This document shows positions 26,590 to 34,582 of a DNA stretch of 64,000 nucleotides, piece after piece; position 1 is the first letter of the stretch; each line of letters begins with the position of its first letter. Both the position numbers and the translations under genes were made by a program. Location of the stretch: NCBI RefSeq assembly GCF_016031625.1, contig NZ_JACCHP010000019.1, positions 113,038 to 177,037 on the forward strand, in the 5' to 3' direction. The notes under the pieces are model-generated. The model had not been told where the DNA came from. It ran no database searches and was given only the letters and a program-made list of their open reading frames with translations. The DNA comes from Bradyrhizobium agreste (GTDB lineage Bacteria > Pseudomonadota > Alphaproteobacteria > Rhizobiales > Xanthobacteraceae).

Positions 26590-27450
26590 GTGACCACGAT
26601 TGCAACCGACGGCGCTGCGGCGCCCCACGCCAACATCGCTTTTCACCGCCACGACCGGCGCGCCTTCATCGGCGGCTCGGACGCGCGCATCATCATGGGC
26701 CAGGACCAGGACGAGCTCCTGCGTCTGTGGCGGGAAAAGCGCGACGAGGTCGCGCCACAAGATTTGTCCCGCAACCTGGTGGTTCAGCTCGGCATCGCCA
26801 CCGAGGCGCTCAACCGCAGCTGGTACCAACAGGCCACAGGGCACGCGATCACCGACATCCAGAAGCGGGTGCGGCATTCCGTCCATGGCTGGATGGCGGC
26901 CACGCTCGACGGCATCGTCGCCCCGACCGGCGCGGTGTTCGAGGCCAAGTTCATGCTGCCCTGGGCCTTTACCGAAGAGGCGGCGGCCGAGAAGCACATG
27001 GCGCAGCTGCAGCACAACATGTGGGTGGTCGCGGCGCGCTCGGCGGTGCTCTCGGTCATCACCGGCGGCGGCAAATGGGTCGAGATCACCGTGCATGCCG
27101 ACCCGCTCTACCAGCACCTGCTGCTGACGGCGGAGAAGAAGTTCTGGCGCTGCGTGCAGAGCGGCGAGCCGCCGCTGCTGTTCGGGATCGAGACCCCACG
27201 GCCGCGGCTTGCCGCGATCAAGGTGGTCGATATGACCGCGTCCAATCTGTGGGCCGAGTGCGCGGCGATCTATCTGCGCACCCGCGACGCCCATGCCGAG
27301 CACGAACTGGCCAAGACCGAACTCAAGAAGCTGCTGCCGGAGGAGGCCAAAGAGGCGTTCGGCCACGGCGTTCGCGCCAAGCGCTCCAAGGCCGGCGCCG
27401 TTAGCTTTGATCCGGTTGAGATGGAGGCCGTCCATGCATCAGGCCAGTGA
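26590..27450 (+). CDS. YqaJ-type viral recombination exonuclease
   Basis: A 286-residue protein starting at GTG 26590 (AAGGAGAG upstream). It resembles YqaJ/lambda-exonuclease-like phage nucleases, which resect DNA ends for single-strand annealing. Key parts are RRAFIGGSDARIIMG, HGWMAATLDGIV (acidic residue) and GAVFEAKFML (Glu-Ala-Lys), fitting the D...ExK catalytic set, and KHMAQLQHNMWVV, the conserved Gln-containing helix. The C-terminal half (about 175-286) is less conserved. It overlaps the ERF gene by 17 bases, and the two together form a standard phage recombination pair. Confidence 0.85.
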   Translation: MTTIATDGAAAPHANIAFHRHDRRAFIGGSDARIIMGQDQDELLRLWREKRDEVAPQDLSRNLVVQLGIATEALNRSWYQQATGHAITDIQKRVRHSVHGWMAATLDGIVAPTGAVFEAKFMLPWAFTEEAAAEKHMAQLQHNMWVVAARSAVLSVITGGGKWVEITVHADPLYQHLLLTAEKKFWRCVQSGEPPLLFGIETPRPRLAAIKVVDMTASNLWAECAAIYLRTRDAHAEHELAKTELKKLLPEEAKEAFGHGVRAKRSKAGAVSFDPVEMEAVHASGQ

Positions 27451-28576
27451 GCATATCGGCTCGATCGCAGCGGCCTTGGCCCGCGCCCAAGCCGCACTGA
27501 CCAACCCGGACAAGACCCTGACCGCTCAGATCCGCTCGCCGTTCCTGCGCGATAACGACCGCAGCTTTCGCTACGCGTCGCTGGCGAGCGGCCTCGACAT
27601 CGTGCGCAAGAGCTTGAGCCAGCAGGAGATCGCCATCATCCAGACCACCCGGGTCGAGGCTATCTCCGGCCACGTCCACCTCACCACCCTGCTCGTCCAT
27701 TCCTCCGGCGAGTGGATCTCCTCGGACTGGCCGGTCTGCGCCGCACGGGACATTGAGGCGCCGCATCGCATGGGCGCAGCGCTGACCTACGCCCGACGCT
27801 ACGCCCTGTTCGCGCTGGTCGGAATTGCCGGCGAGGACGATCTGGACGCTCCCGACGCGGTGGCCAGCCCGCCGGGGCCGCAAGCCGGCGCTGGCGCGAC
27901 GCCCAAGCCGGCCAAGGGCCTGCTCAACCGTGCGCCGGTGCTGCGGCCGGGCGAGTCCGCCGCACTCCGGGAGCAGCTGTTGCGCCAGCTCGAAGCGCTG
28001 CCCGCCAGCACCGATCTGCTCGGCTGGGCCATGGCGAGCCTGCCGCTGAAGAACAGCCTGCAGGAGCCGGATGCCCGCCGCGTCGAGGCCGCTTATCAGG
28101 CCAAGCTGGAGGGCGCGGCCCGGACTCAGGCCGATCAACCCGCCCTCCTGGATGGCGCCCCAGGCCGGCCAGCGGCGTCTGCTGCGGACACCGAGGCCGC
28201 GCTGCAGCCGGCGCTGCCCGAGACCGCCCTCGCCCATCCCAAGGAGCCGCCCCGCAAGCGCAGCAAGGTGCACCTGTTGTTTGTCCGGGAGCAGCCCTGC
28301 TTGGTGTGCCGGCAAACCCCGTGCGACGCCCATCACCTGACCTTCGCCCAGCCCCGGGCGCTCGGGCGCAAGGTCAGCGATGAGTTCACGGTGCCGCTGT
28401 GCCGCGCCCATCACGAGGAGCTGCATCGGCACGGCAACGAACGGGCGTGGTGGGCCAACCTGCAGATCGCCCCACTGCCGCTCGCGCACGCGCTGTGGGC
28501 GGCGAGCCCGCTCCATGGTCCGGCCGGCGCCACCGCGCCGCTGGCCGCAAACCTTGGTTCGGAGGTCGCGCCATGA
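27434..28576 (+). CDS. ERF-type annealing protein fused to a C-terminal HNH-like domain
   Basis: A 380-residue protein from ATG 27434. Residues about 1-140 are the ERF single-strand annealing domain (SPFLRDNDRSFRYASLASGL, HLTTLLVHSSGEWISSDWP, MGAALTYARRYALFALVGI, then EDDLDAP). After a Pro/Ala-rich linker, residues about 275-350 have CLVCRQTPCDAHHLTF...PLCRAHHEELH, a zinc/HNH arrangement of the DUF968 type. So an annealing protein carries a possible nuclease or DNA-binding tail. The frame is continuous, and the gene overlaps its neighbours on both sides, which supports real expression. The domain pairing is unusual to me. Confidence 0.82.
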   Translation: MHQASEHIGSIAAALARAQAALTNPDKTLTAQIRSPFLRDNDRSFRYASLASGLDIVRKSLSQQEIAIIQTTRVEAISGHVHLTTLLVHSSGEWISSDWPVCAARDIEAPHRMGAALTYARRYALFALVGIAGEDDLDAPDAVASPPGPQAGAGATPKPAKGLLNRAPVLRPGESAALREQLLRQLEALPASTDLLGWAMASLPLKNSLQEPDARRVEAAYQAKLEGAARTQADQPALLDGAPGRPAASAADTEAALQPALPETALAHPKEPPRKRSKVHLLFVREQPCLVCRQTPCDAHHLTFAQPRALGRKVSDEFTVPLCRAHHEELHRHGNERAWWANLQIAPLPLAHALWAASPLHGPAGATAPLAANLGSEVAP

Positions 28577-29151
28577 ACGGCCTGTTCCAAACCCCGCGCG
28601 AACTGACCGTCACGGCGCTACCGGTCGAGTTTGCGGCCTTGGCGCCGCCGCCCCTGCTGCTGCCCGGCGAACATCTCGACCATTACCTGGCGCTGCGACA
28701 GGCCATCTTCGCCGACCTTGCGCCGCGCTCCGCCATCGAATGGCTGCTCGCCATCGATGTCGCCGAACTGTCTTGGGAGATCCAACGCTACCGCATGTTG
28801 CGGCACAAATTGCTCGAGACCTATCGGCAAAAGGCGATCGAAGCGGCGCTGCGGCGCATCGACATGGTCGGGATCGATCCCGCCTTCGAACTCCAGGCCG
28901 AATACTACACGCAGCAAAATGCCCTGAGCTGGCGCACTGACCCGATCGCTGCGACCGAGATCGAGGCCCGGCTTGCCGCCTACGGTTTCGATCAAGACGC
29001 CGTCACCACCGAAGTCTACGTCCAGGCGCGCGAGGTCCTGGTGCTGTTCGAAGGCCTGCTCAACGCCGCACAAACCAAACGCACGTTGCTGCTGCGCGAG
29101 ATCAGGCATCAGCGCTTCGTAAGCGCACCGATGCGTCGGCGGCGCTTCTAA
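28573..29151 (+). CDS. Hypothetical phage-element protein
   Basis: A 192-residue protein whose ATG overlaps the ERF stop (ATGA). It is mainly helical and soluble, with charged helices such as AIEWLLAIDVAELSWEIQRY and LETYRQKAIEAALRRIDM, and a C-terminal basic end (MRRRRF). No catalytic motif is recognised. Its place as third gene of the recombination operon suggests a helper role in DNA replication or recombination, but that is only context. Confidence 0.65.
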   Translation: MNGLFQTPRELTVTALPVEFAALAPPPLLLPGEHLDHYLALRQAIFADLAPRSAIEWLLAIDVAELSWEIQRYRMLRHKLLETYRQKAIEAALRRIDMVGIDPAFELQAEYYTQQNALSWRTDPIAATEIEARLAAYGFDQDAVTTEVYVQAREVLVLFEGLLNAAQTKRTLLLREIRHQRFVSAPMRRRRF

Positions 29152-29402
29152 AGGAGATCGAGCTAGATCGTCAACGCCACTGAGACCGGGGCAGGAGCAA
29201 GCAATTCGGGAAGCGCCACGCAACGCACATTCGCATTGCGAGGCGGACCGGGCGCATCTTGACCGGCTGATCGCGCGGATCAGAGCCACGAACGCCATTC
29301 GCAAGCGCAGCAATCCAACCCACACCGTAAGAGTTTCATCCTTGAAGAGCGACAGCTCAAGCTGTTCTATGTGTTGGTGGCTCGCGTGCTGATGAGGTGA
29401 AA

Positions 29403-31058
29403 ATGAGTAACGCACTCATCGTTCACAAAGCTCATCTGCCAAAATCGCTCCTCTGCATACGGGCAGCGCAATATGTCCGCATGTCAACCGACCGCCAGCA
29501 GTACTCGATTCAAAATCAGGCGGCCGTCATCGCGGCCTACGCCCACGCCCATAATCTCACGCTGGTGCGAACCTACAAGGACGAGGGCGAGAGCGGGCTG
29601 CTTATCAAGAAGAGGACCGGTCTCCTGCAATTGCTTGAGGATGTCGAAAGCAACCAGGCCGACTTTGGTCACCTGCTGATCTACGACGTGAGCCGATGGG
29701 GCCGTTTCCAGGACGTGGACGAAAGCGCGCATTATGAGTTCGTTTGTCGGCGCGCGGGCATCAAGGTCGCATATTGCGCGGAGCAATTCGAGAACGATGG
29801 AAGCATGCTCGCGAGCATCGTCAAGAACATCAAGCGCGTAATGGCCGCCGAGTATAGCCGCGAGCTGTCAGCGAAGGTCTACGCCGGTCAATGCCGCTTT
29901 GCGCGGCTGGGCTACAAGCCCTGCGGACGTGCCGGCTACGGGCTCGTGCGGGAGCTCGTCGACGAAAGGATGCAAACCAGACGAGTGATGAAAAAGGGGG
30001 AACGGAAGTACCTTCTGACCGACCACATCCGCATTCGACCAGGTGACCCCTTGGAAATCGCGGCCGTGAAGTGGATGTTCGAAAGGTTCCTGGAGGTTAA
30101 GTCGGAGACAGTCATCGCGTGGGAGCTCAACCAGAAAGGGCTGGTCTCGAGTACCGGCGCGGCGTGGACCCGGGCTGCGGTGGGCGCTGTTCTCAGAAAC
30201 GAGAGCTATATCGGAAATCTGATCTTCAACCGAAAGTCCCAAAAGCTTAGACAGGCGGCGGTGAAGAACCCGCCCGAACAATGGATCAGAAGCGAGGGGT
30301 GCATCGAGCCCATCATTGATCGCGACGTCTTCTTCGCCGCAAGAAACATCATAGAGAACCGGCGCGTTGATCTGTCTGAGGCGGAGATGTTGGCTCGTCT
30401 GCGCAAAACTCTTCTCACAGAGGGCCGCTTGACGCCGGCCATTATCGATCGAACTCCGGGACTGCCCTGCTCTGCGACCTGCCAAACCCATTTCGGCAAT
30501 TTTCGAAATCTCTATCGATTGCTCGGCTATACCCCGAAGCGAAATTACGAATTTCTCGACGCCCGTCCTGTCTGGTCCGAGCTTAGGGCAAAGCTCGTCG
30601 ACCAGGCCGCTGCTGCGATCAAGGCGGCAGGCGGACGCATCAGTTCAGGCGGCTGGAGCCACTGCCTGCGCGTGAACGGGTCGGCCTGTCTTTCGGTTAG
30701 GGCTGCCCGTTACACACCGCCCCAAAAGCCGACCCATGCACCGCACTGGAGCATCGAGCGCGAGGCATGCCTCCCTGACGGCTGGATCGCCGCGATCCGC
30801 TTGGCCGAGCACAACAAGACAGTACTCGATTACGTATTGTTGCCGACCGACGGCAAAGTGAAACGCACAATCCGCTTTTCGGAAGCCGCGAGAGCGCGGA
30901 GAGGCATTAGACGTTTCAAGACCATCAATGGCCTCGTTCAAGCCATTACCCGACAATTGACAGGTCCGGACTCTACCCCTCACGCCGCATCAAAGCCAAG
31001 AAGCAAGCGGCAGAAAGCAGCGCATTCCAAGACCACAAACATCCACCGGCAGCGCTGA
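29403..31058 (+). CDS. Large serine recombinase
   Basis: A 551-residue site-specific recombinase that would integrate or excise the element. The N-terminal resolvase domain has YVRMSTDRQQYSIQNQ, with the catalytic Ser at about 28, and YDVSRWGRF carrying an active-site Arg. KRVMAAEYSRELSAKV follows. The Recombinase domain runs from about 185 to 290 (GLVSSTGAAWTRAAVGAVLRNESYIGN). The C-terminal third, with an AEMLARLRKTLLTEGRLTPA stretch, is of a type shared by rhizobial recombinases. No clear zinc-ribbon cysteine set is seen. It ends KTTNIHRQR, a tail echoed by a fragment at about 31699. The start is the ATG at 29403 with GATGAGG upstream. Confidence 0.9.
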   Translation: MSNALIVHKAHLPKSLLCIRAAQYVRMSTDRQQYSIQNQAAVIAAYAHAHNLTLVRTYKDEGESGLLIKKRTGLLQLLEDVESNQADFGHLLIYDVSRWGRFQDVDESAHYEFVCRRAGIKVAYCAEQFENDGSMLASIVKNIKRVMAAEYSRELSAKVYAGQCRFARLGYKPCGRAGYGLVRELVDERMQTRRVMKKGERKYLLTDHIRIRPGDPLEIAAVKWMFERFLEVKSETVIAWELNQKGLVSSTGAAWTRAAVGAVLRNESYIGNLIFNRKSQKLRQAAVKNPPEQWIRSEGCIEPIIDRDVFFAARNIIENRRVDLSEAEMLARLRKTLLTEGRLTPAIIDRTPGLPCSATCQTHFGNFRNLYRLLGYTPKRNYEFLDARPVWSELRAKLVDQAAAAIKAAGGRISSGGWSHCLRVNGSACLSVRAARYTPPQKPTHAPHWSIEREACLPDGWIAAIRLAEHNKTVLDYVLLPTDGKVKRTIRFSEAARARRGIRRFKTINGLVQAITRQLTGPDSTPHAASKPRSKRQKAAHSKTTNIHRQR

Positions 31059-31137
31059 TGAGCGCAACCCGCATTCTAAGACCTTGTCTGGGCGCTCGGG
31101 GGTGGGCTTTGATGTTCGCATTTAGGAAAAGCATACT

Positions 31138-31317
31138 ATGGGTATTAGGTCGATTGTTGCGAAGATCCTACGAGACGAACTCACGTCGGTAGGCATCCGA
31201 TCCCTGACGCGGGAGGAGTCGGAGCGGATCGCGGCTCGAATATTCGAGCGGATCACCGACCTTGAACTAGAGCTTGCCGCGCGTGACTTCGCCGCCATGA
31301 GCCGCGATCGCAACTAG
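31138..31317 (+). CDS. Small hypothetical protein (59 residues)
   Basis: Starts MGIRSIVAKILRDELTSVGI with AGGAAAAG upstream and ends at TAG 31315-31317. It is a charged helical peptide (REESERIAARIFERITDLEL). The regular amphipathic pattern and good ribosome site argue that it is a real gene. It lies 80 bases after the recombinase gene on the same strand. Function unknown. Confidence 0.5.
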   Translation: MGIRSIVAKILRDELTSVGIRSLTREESERIAARIFERITDLELELAARDFAAMSRDRN

Positions 31318-31559
31318 CCTTTCGCGCTTCGGTATACCTCCACGAGCAGCCTGCCGGCCAACAATCAACCGGTCGCCGCTCGGCCTCCAACGCCTCCATC
31401 TTGAGCCGCAGACTGGGGCACGAGCTAAAAACGCATGCGGGCAAGTGCCCCCGCTAAATCCGGCGAGCCGCCGTGCTATGCTGAGCGGCGACCACCGAGG
31501 TGGTTGCAATCTCATTTGCCTCACGCCAGAGTTGTGTGCGTCAAGTTCAGCAAAATCGA

Positions 31560-31699
31560 TCATGGGGTCCGGCCAAGCTATCAAAGCAGCACCTTGGCTG
31601 CTCACGACAAGATTCGCCTCCCAAGCCAAGCCAGCGCCGTCGAGCAAGCGGCCGAAACCAGTGCTGTCCAAAACCAGGAACGTCCACGGGCGGCGCTAA
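31560..31699 (+). pseudogene. Possible 3' remnant of a second serine recombinase gene
   Basis: One frame ends SKRPKPVLSKTRNVHGRR followed by a stop, against SKRQKAAHSKTTNIHRQR and stop in the intact recombinase. The DNA around the two ends is also similar over about 40 bases (near 31024 and 31680). Upstream of this tail the similarity fades. I take it as the eroded end of a related gene; the evidence is one short stretch. Confidence 0.35.
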
Positions 31700-32144
31700 T
31701 CGAGCGCAGGTACAGGAAGGCTCCGAGAACCTTTCCATAATTCCTTCGGAATTCTCCGTTAAGCTTGGCTACTTCGGGCAGATCGGACAAACTCTTGCAT
31801 TCGTCGGCCATTGGCTGGGCTCCATTTGGCGGACCAGCACCCTATGAACCACTGTTTTGCCCGACGATGCAAGTTAGATTTCGGTTTTTCGATAGGCCTG
31901 CAGGAGGGTGCATCGAGAAAAAACCGCTGGAACAGCTTACCAGATGCGCTCGGCGAGAGATGTCTGCAGCGGAGTTTGTTCCCTTTGGGTGCGAATCAAA
32001 GGCTCTTCGCGGGCAGCACACTTGATCTAGATCCGAAGCGAGGAAATCGCAATTTGCAGGCTTAGCGTGCAAGATGGAGATGATCAGGCGCCCCCTTTTT
32101 GCGGCCGTGGCTAGCTCTCGCTGAGGACCTGCCTTACGCGGATG
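31700..32144. other. Degenerate intergenic DNA
   Basis: Lower GC than the flanking operons and full of short, overlapping frames with no recognisable protein. No tRNA, CRISPR or strong hairpin is seen. It is part of the eroded stretch between the phage element and the surface-polysaccharide region. Confidence 0.4.
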
Positions 32145-32387
32145 CTATCTTACCGTACCAACAAAATATCCGTTGGCTTGGCCGTCCTCCGAGAATTTGG
32201 GACAGACGCAAAAACCTCCTGGCGAGCTGCGTGTCGGACACACCACTCTTGGCGTTCCCGACGGCAGTTCGGACGCACGCACGAGGCACTGCGATTTAGG
32301 CTTTGCGTCGTGCGGCGTGCTTTTGGCGAACGCGCCCCCGGGGCCGGCCAGCAAAAATACAACCAGAACGACCTGAAGGAAGCGCAC
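32145..32387 (-). CDS. Small putative secreted protein
   Basis: About 80 residues from GTG 32387 (AGGA upstream). It starts VRFLQVVLVVFLLAGPGGAFA, a plausible Sec signal peptide, with cleavage likely near AFA-KS. The mature part has three cysteines (VVCPTRSSPGGFCVC) that could form disulfides. No family is recognised. It follows a 29-residue hydrophobic peptide frame by 9 bases. It may be a real gene in otherwise decayed DNA. Confidence 0.4.
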   Translation of the reverse strand: MRFLQVVLVVFLLAGPGGAFAKSTPHDAKPKSQCLVRASELPSGTPRVVCPTRSSPGGFCVCPKFSEDGQANGYFVGTVR

Positions 32388-32396
32388 GTGCAAATC

Positions 32397-32486
32397 CTAG
32401 TGCGATGACACGAGTGCGGCTAGGCTGAAAGCCACCACGCATGCAGCAGCCAAGGACCACAGTGTTATGAGGACCTCTTTGGGCAT
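32397..32486 (-). CDS. Possible 29-residue membrane peptide
   Basis: Reads MPKEVLITLWSLAAACVVAF then SLAALVSSH and stop: one clear membrane helix. It ends 9 bases before the start of the small secreted protein on the same strand, so the two could be cotranscribed. Only size, hydrophobicity and position support it. Confidence 0.25.
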   Translation of the reverse strand: MPKEVLITLWSLAAACVVAFSLAALVSSH

Positions 32487-32923
32487 ACCTCTAAACCAAC
32501 GCAGCGGTTCCTACCGCTCCAAGCATATAGCCCGCAATTCCGATTGAAAGTCCTTTCTATTCAATTGAAAAAACTCGCGAAACAAAGGTCTACTTGCGAC
32601 GACGGGCTTGCGTTACAAATGAGCCCGCCCCCGACCAGTCCAAGCAATCTGTCGGGAGGTCCACGTCCTTTCACGGTGAAGCCCATCTCGGTAATACAAG
32701 ATCCGCATGAGGGGCAGCTGAGTGGACTGTCATGTCCAACGTTGCAACCTCCAATTCGGCTTTCCCGATACCCTGCGGGTCGCCGGCCGATAGACGCCTG
32801 ATACTGTGGTCGCCAACTAAGAATGCTGACCAAAGTAGCTCAGTCGCCTATCTCAGATTTGAATCGCGCCAGTGAGCAACTTCACGGGCCGGCCGGGATC
32901 GACGCCGGTTCGGGCGATCCTGT
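32487..32923. other. Intergenic, nothing recognised
   Basis: About 440 bases with short frames only. One minus-strand frame contains CPSCGSCITEMG, which looks vaguely like a zinc-binding turn, but nothing else supports a gene. GTAGCTCAGT near 32834 recalls a tRNA D-arm, but no tRNA can be folded around it. Confidence 0.4.
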
Positions 32924-33151
32924 CTATTCCTGGCTTGAACCTTGAAGTGCTATCTCCATACCCGCGCCTTTGAACTCCTCCCCGAGAACTGCATCGAACC
33001 CGGCGAGACCAGAACAATCAGAATCATGCCAACGCGATAAACCATGCCGATATGCGTTGCGGCTCGATTTGGCTTTTCCCACACTTGTTAGCGGCCCCGT
33101 ACTTTTCGCGGAGTTTGCGCGATTGGCTTCGATTTGTCGCTTTGACGCCAA
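32924..33151 (-). pseudogene. Truncated copy of the RQIEANR...STGP hypothetical gene
   Basis: A 75-codon frame starting MASKRQIEANRANSAKSTGP and continuing GKAKSSRNAYRHGLSRW. This is a close match to the start of the gene at 25954-26349, then diverges and stops early. The family's helical C-terminal half is missing, so it is probably a remnant, though a short product is possible. Its orientation toward a YqaJ fragment at 33976 mirrors the intact pair, with the gmhB-like gene now in between. Confidence 0.65.
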
Positions 33152-33197
33152 CTTTCCTCCTTTGGATTATTGCAGCAAGAGTCGATCACACTCATCC

Positions 33198-33752
33198 TCA
33201 GTTCTCGTCTCCGGGATGCGATATCGGTTGATGCCGAGGATCATGGGACCTAGCTGTCAACATCGGCGCAATAAAGGTATGTAGATTAGACCCATTGAAC
33301 AGATAGGCGGCGATGCCGGCCGCCTGCGCCGCAGCAAGGTCGCTCTGCTTGTCCCCGACCATGAAGCTTGCATCGATATCCACTGGGTACCGCTTGAGCA
33401 GGGCTCTAATCATTCCCGGCTGCGGCTTACGACAATTGCAATTGATCCGGTACCGCTCAATCAGCCCCTCGGGATGATGAGGGCAGAACTCGAACGCGTC
33501 GATGTGCGCACCCAAGATCGCAAGTTCACGCGACATCCACTCGTGCAAATCGCGAACATGCCGCTCCTCATAAAATCCCCTCGCGACTCCTGATTGGTTT
33601 GTTACGACAAAAGCAAAATACCCGGCGTCATTGACCGCTTTTACCGCCTGTTGGGCTCCTTCCACCCATCGGATCTTGTCCGGATCAAAAGCATAGCCAT
33701 CATCCTCATTGAGGACGCCATCACGATCAAAGAAAATTGCCGGACGCCTCAA
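33198..33752 (-). CDS. gmhB: D-glycero-D-manno-heptose bisphosphate 7-phosphatase-like HAD enzyme
   Basis: A 184-residue HAD phosphatase, the third step of ADP- or GDP-heptose synthesis. It has motif I FFDRDGVLN (Asp9, Asp11), motif II VTNQSG, the zinc-binding set FCPHHPEG...CNCRKPQPGM and motif IV VGDKQSDLAAA, all intact and in GmhB form. The start is TTG at 33752, because an in-frame TGA lies immediately upstream. It is alone on the minus strand, divergent from the sugar kinase gene, and sits between two phage remnants. It is clearly related to the degenerate HAD half of the fusion at 44702-45919. It could serve a heptose pathway with the kinase at 34583. Confidence 0.88.
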   Translation of the reverse strand: MRRPAIFFDRDGVLNEDDGYAFDPDKIRWVEGAQQAVKAVNDAGYFAFVVTNQSGVARGFYEERHVRDLHEWMSRELAILGAHIDAFEFCPHHPEGLIERYRINCNCRKPQPGMIRALLKRYPVDIDASFMVGDKQSDLAAAQAAGIAAYLFNGSNLHTFIAPMLTARSHDPRHQPISHPGDEN

Positions 33753-33975
33753 AGCTCACTGACCCCACGTTGGAAGACTCCCCCCAATATTCCGACAACC
33801 ACCGCTTCAATTCAACATATTGCGCTTGGCTAGGAGCGACTTCTATGCCGCGCCATCTGCAGTCCAGATCTTTGCGGTTCGGGTTACAATTGGCTTCGTT
33901 TTGTCATTTCATGCCTGTCAGCCTACCGTCTCATTGGTGTAAGCGCGCGAGGACCAGAGCGATTCTTGCGACAAA

Positions 33976-34300
33976 AACGACCCGCTCTACCAGCATCTTC
34001 TCCTGACCGCCGAGAAGAAGTTCTGGCGGTGCGTCCAGAACGGTGAACGACCCGCCCTTTTCAACATCGAAACGCCGCGCCCAAGGCTGGAGGCCGTCAG
34101 AGTGGTGGACATGTCCACGTCCAATCAATGGACAGAGCTGGCGGCTACTTATCTGGAACCCGAGATGCGCACGGACAGCATGAGGCAGCTAAAGCCGCCG
34201 TGAAGGCACTCATGCCGGAGGACGCCAAGGAAGCCTGCGGGCACGGCATCAAGGCCAAGCCAAGTCTGGCGCGGTCAGCTTCGAAGTCCTAGCGACGGAG
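33976..34300 (+). pseudogene. C-terminal fragment of a second YqaJ-type exonuclease gene
   Basis: Reads NDPLYQHLLLTAEKKFWRCV, then ETPRPRLEAVRVVDMSTSNQ, against DPLYQHLLLTAEKKFWRCVQ and ETPRPRLAAIKVVDMTASNL in the intact gene at 26590-27450. After about 75 codons the frame breaks. The family tail (KALMPEDAKEACGHGIKAK, then SGAVSFEVL) continues in other frames, showing at least two indels. The N-terminal half with the catalytic residues is missing. A further coding-like stretch (GTVVLSGLDSTIYGHVDAFP) follows up to a stop at 34461-34463. Confidence 0.85.
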
Positions 34301-34582
34301 GGATCCGTGCGCAACTGCACTCAGCTCGATCCGGGACAGCCGCGGCACCGTTGTCCTGTCCGGGCTCGACTCGACCATATACGGTCACGTGGACGCCTTT
34401 CCAGGCCTTCTAAAAAAACTGCAACGATGCAAAATGGGCTACCGCGCCGCCGAAGCGATCTAAAGCCTGTCATTTTGGCGAGTACCGTCTGGGCGCAGGA
34501 ACCTTGCATCGTCCCGGCCGCTCCCGTATTACCAGACCCCGCTGCGATATGGCCGGAATCGGCCCTTTCTGGACCCCAAAAC

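Noticed and set aside
32821..32880. tRNA-like stretch GTAGCTCAGT ... GATTTGAATCGC
   Set aside because: The D-arm-like and T-arm-like pieces are far too close together, and no acceptor or anticodon stem can be formed.
20018..34463. Search for attachment-site direct repeats at the ends of the phage element
   Set aside because: No convincing direct repeat pair could be found by eye; the ends are eroded, so no att sites are claimed.
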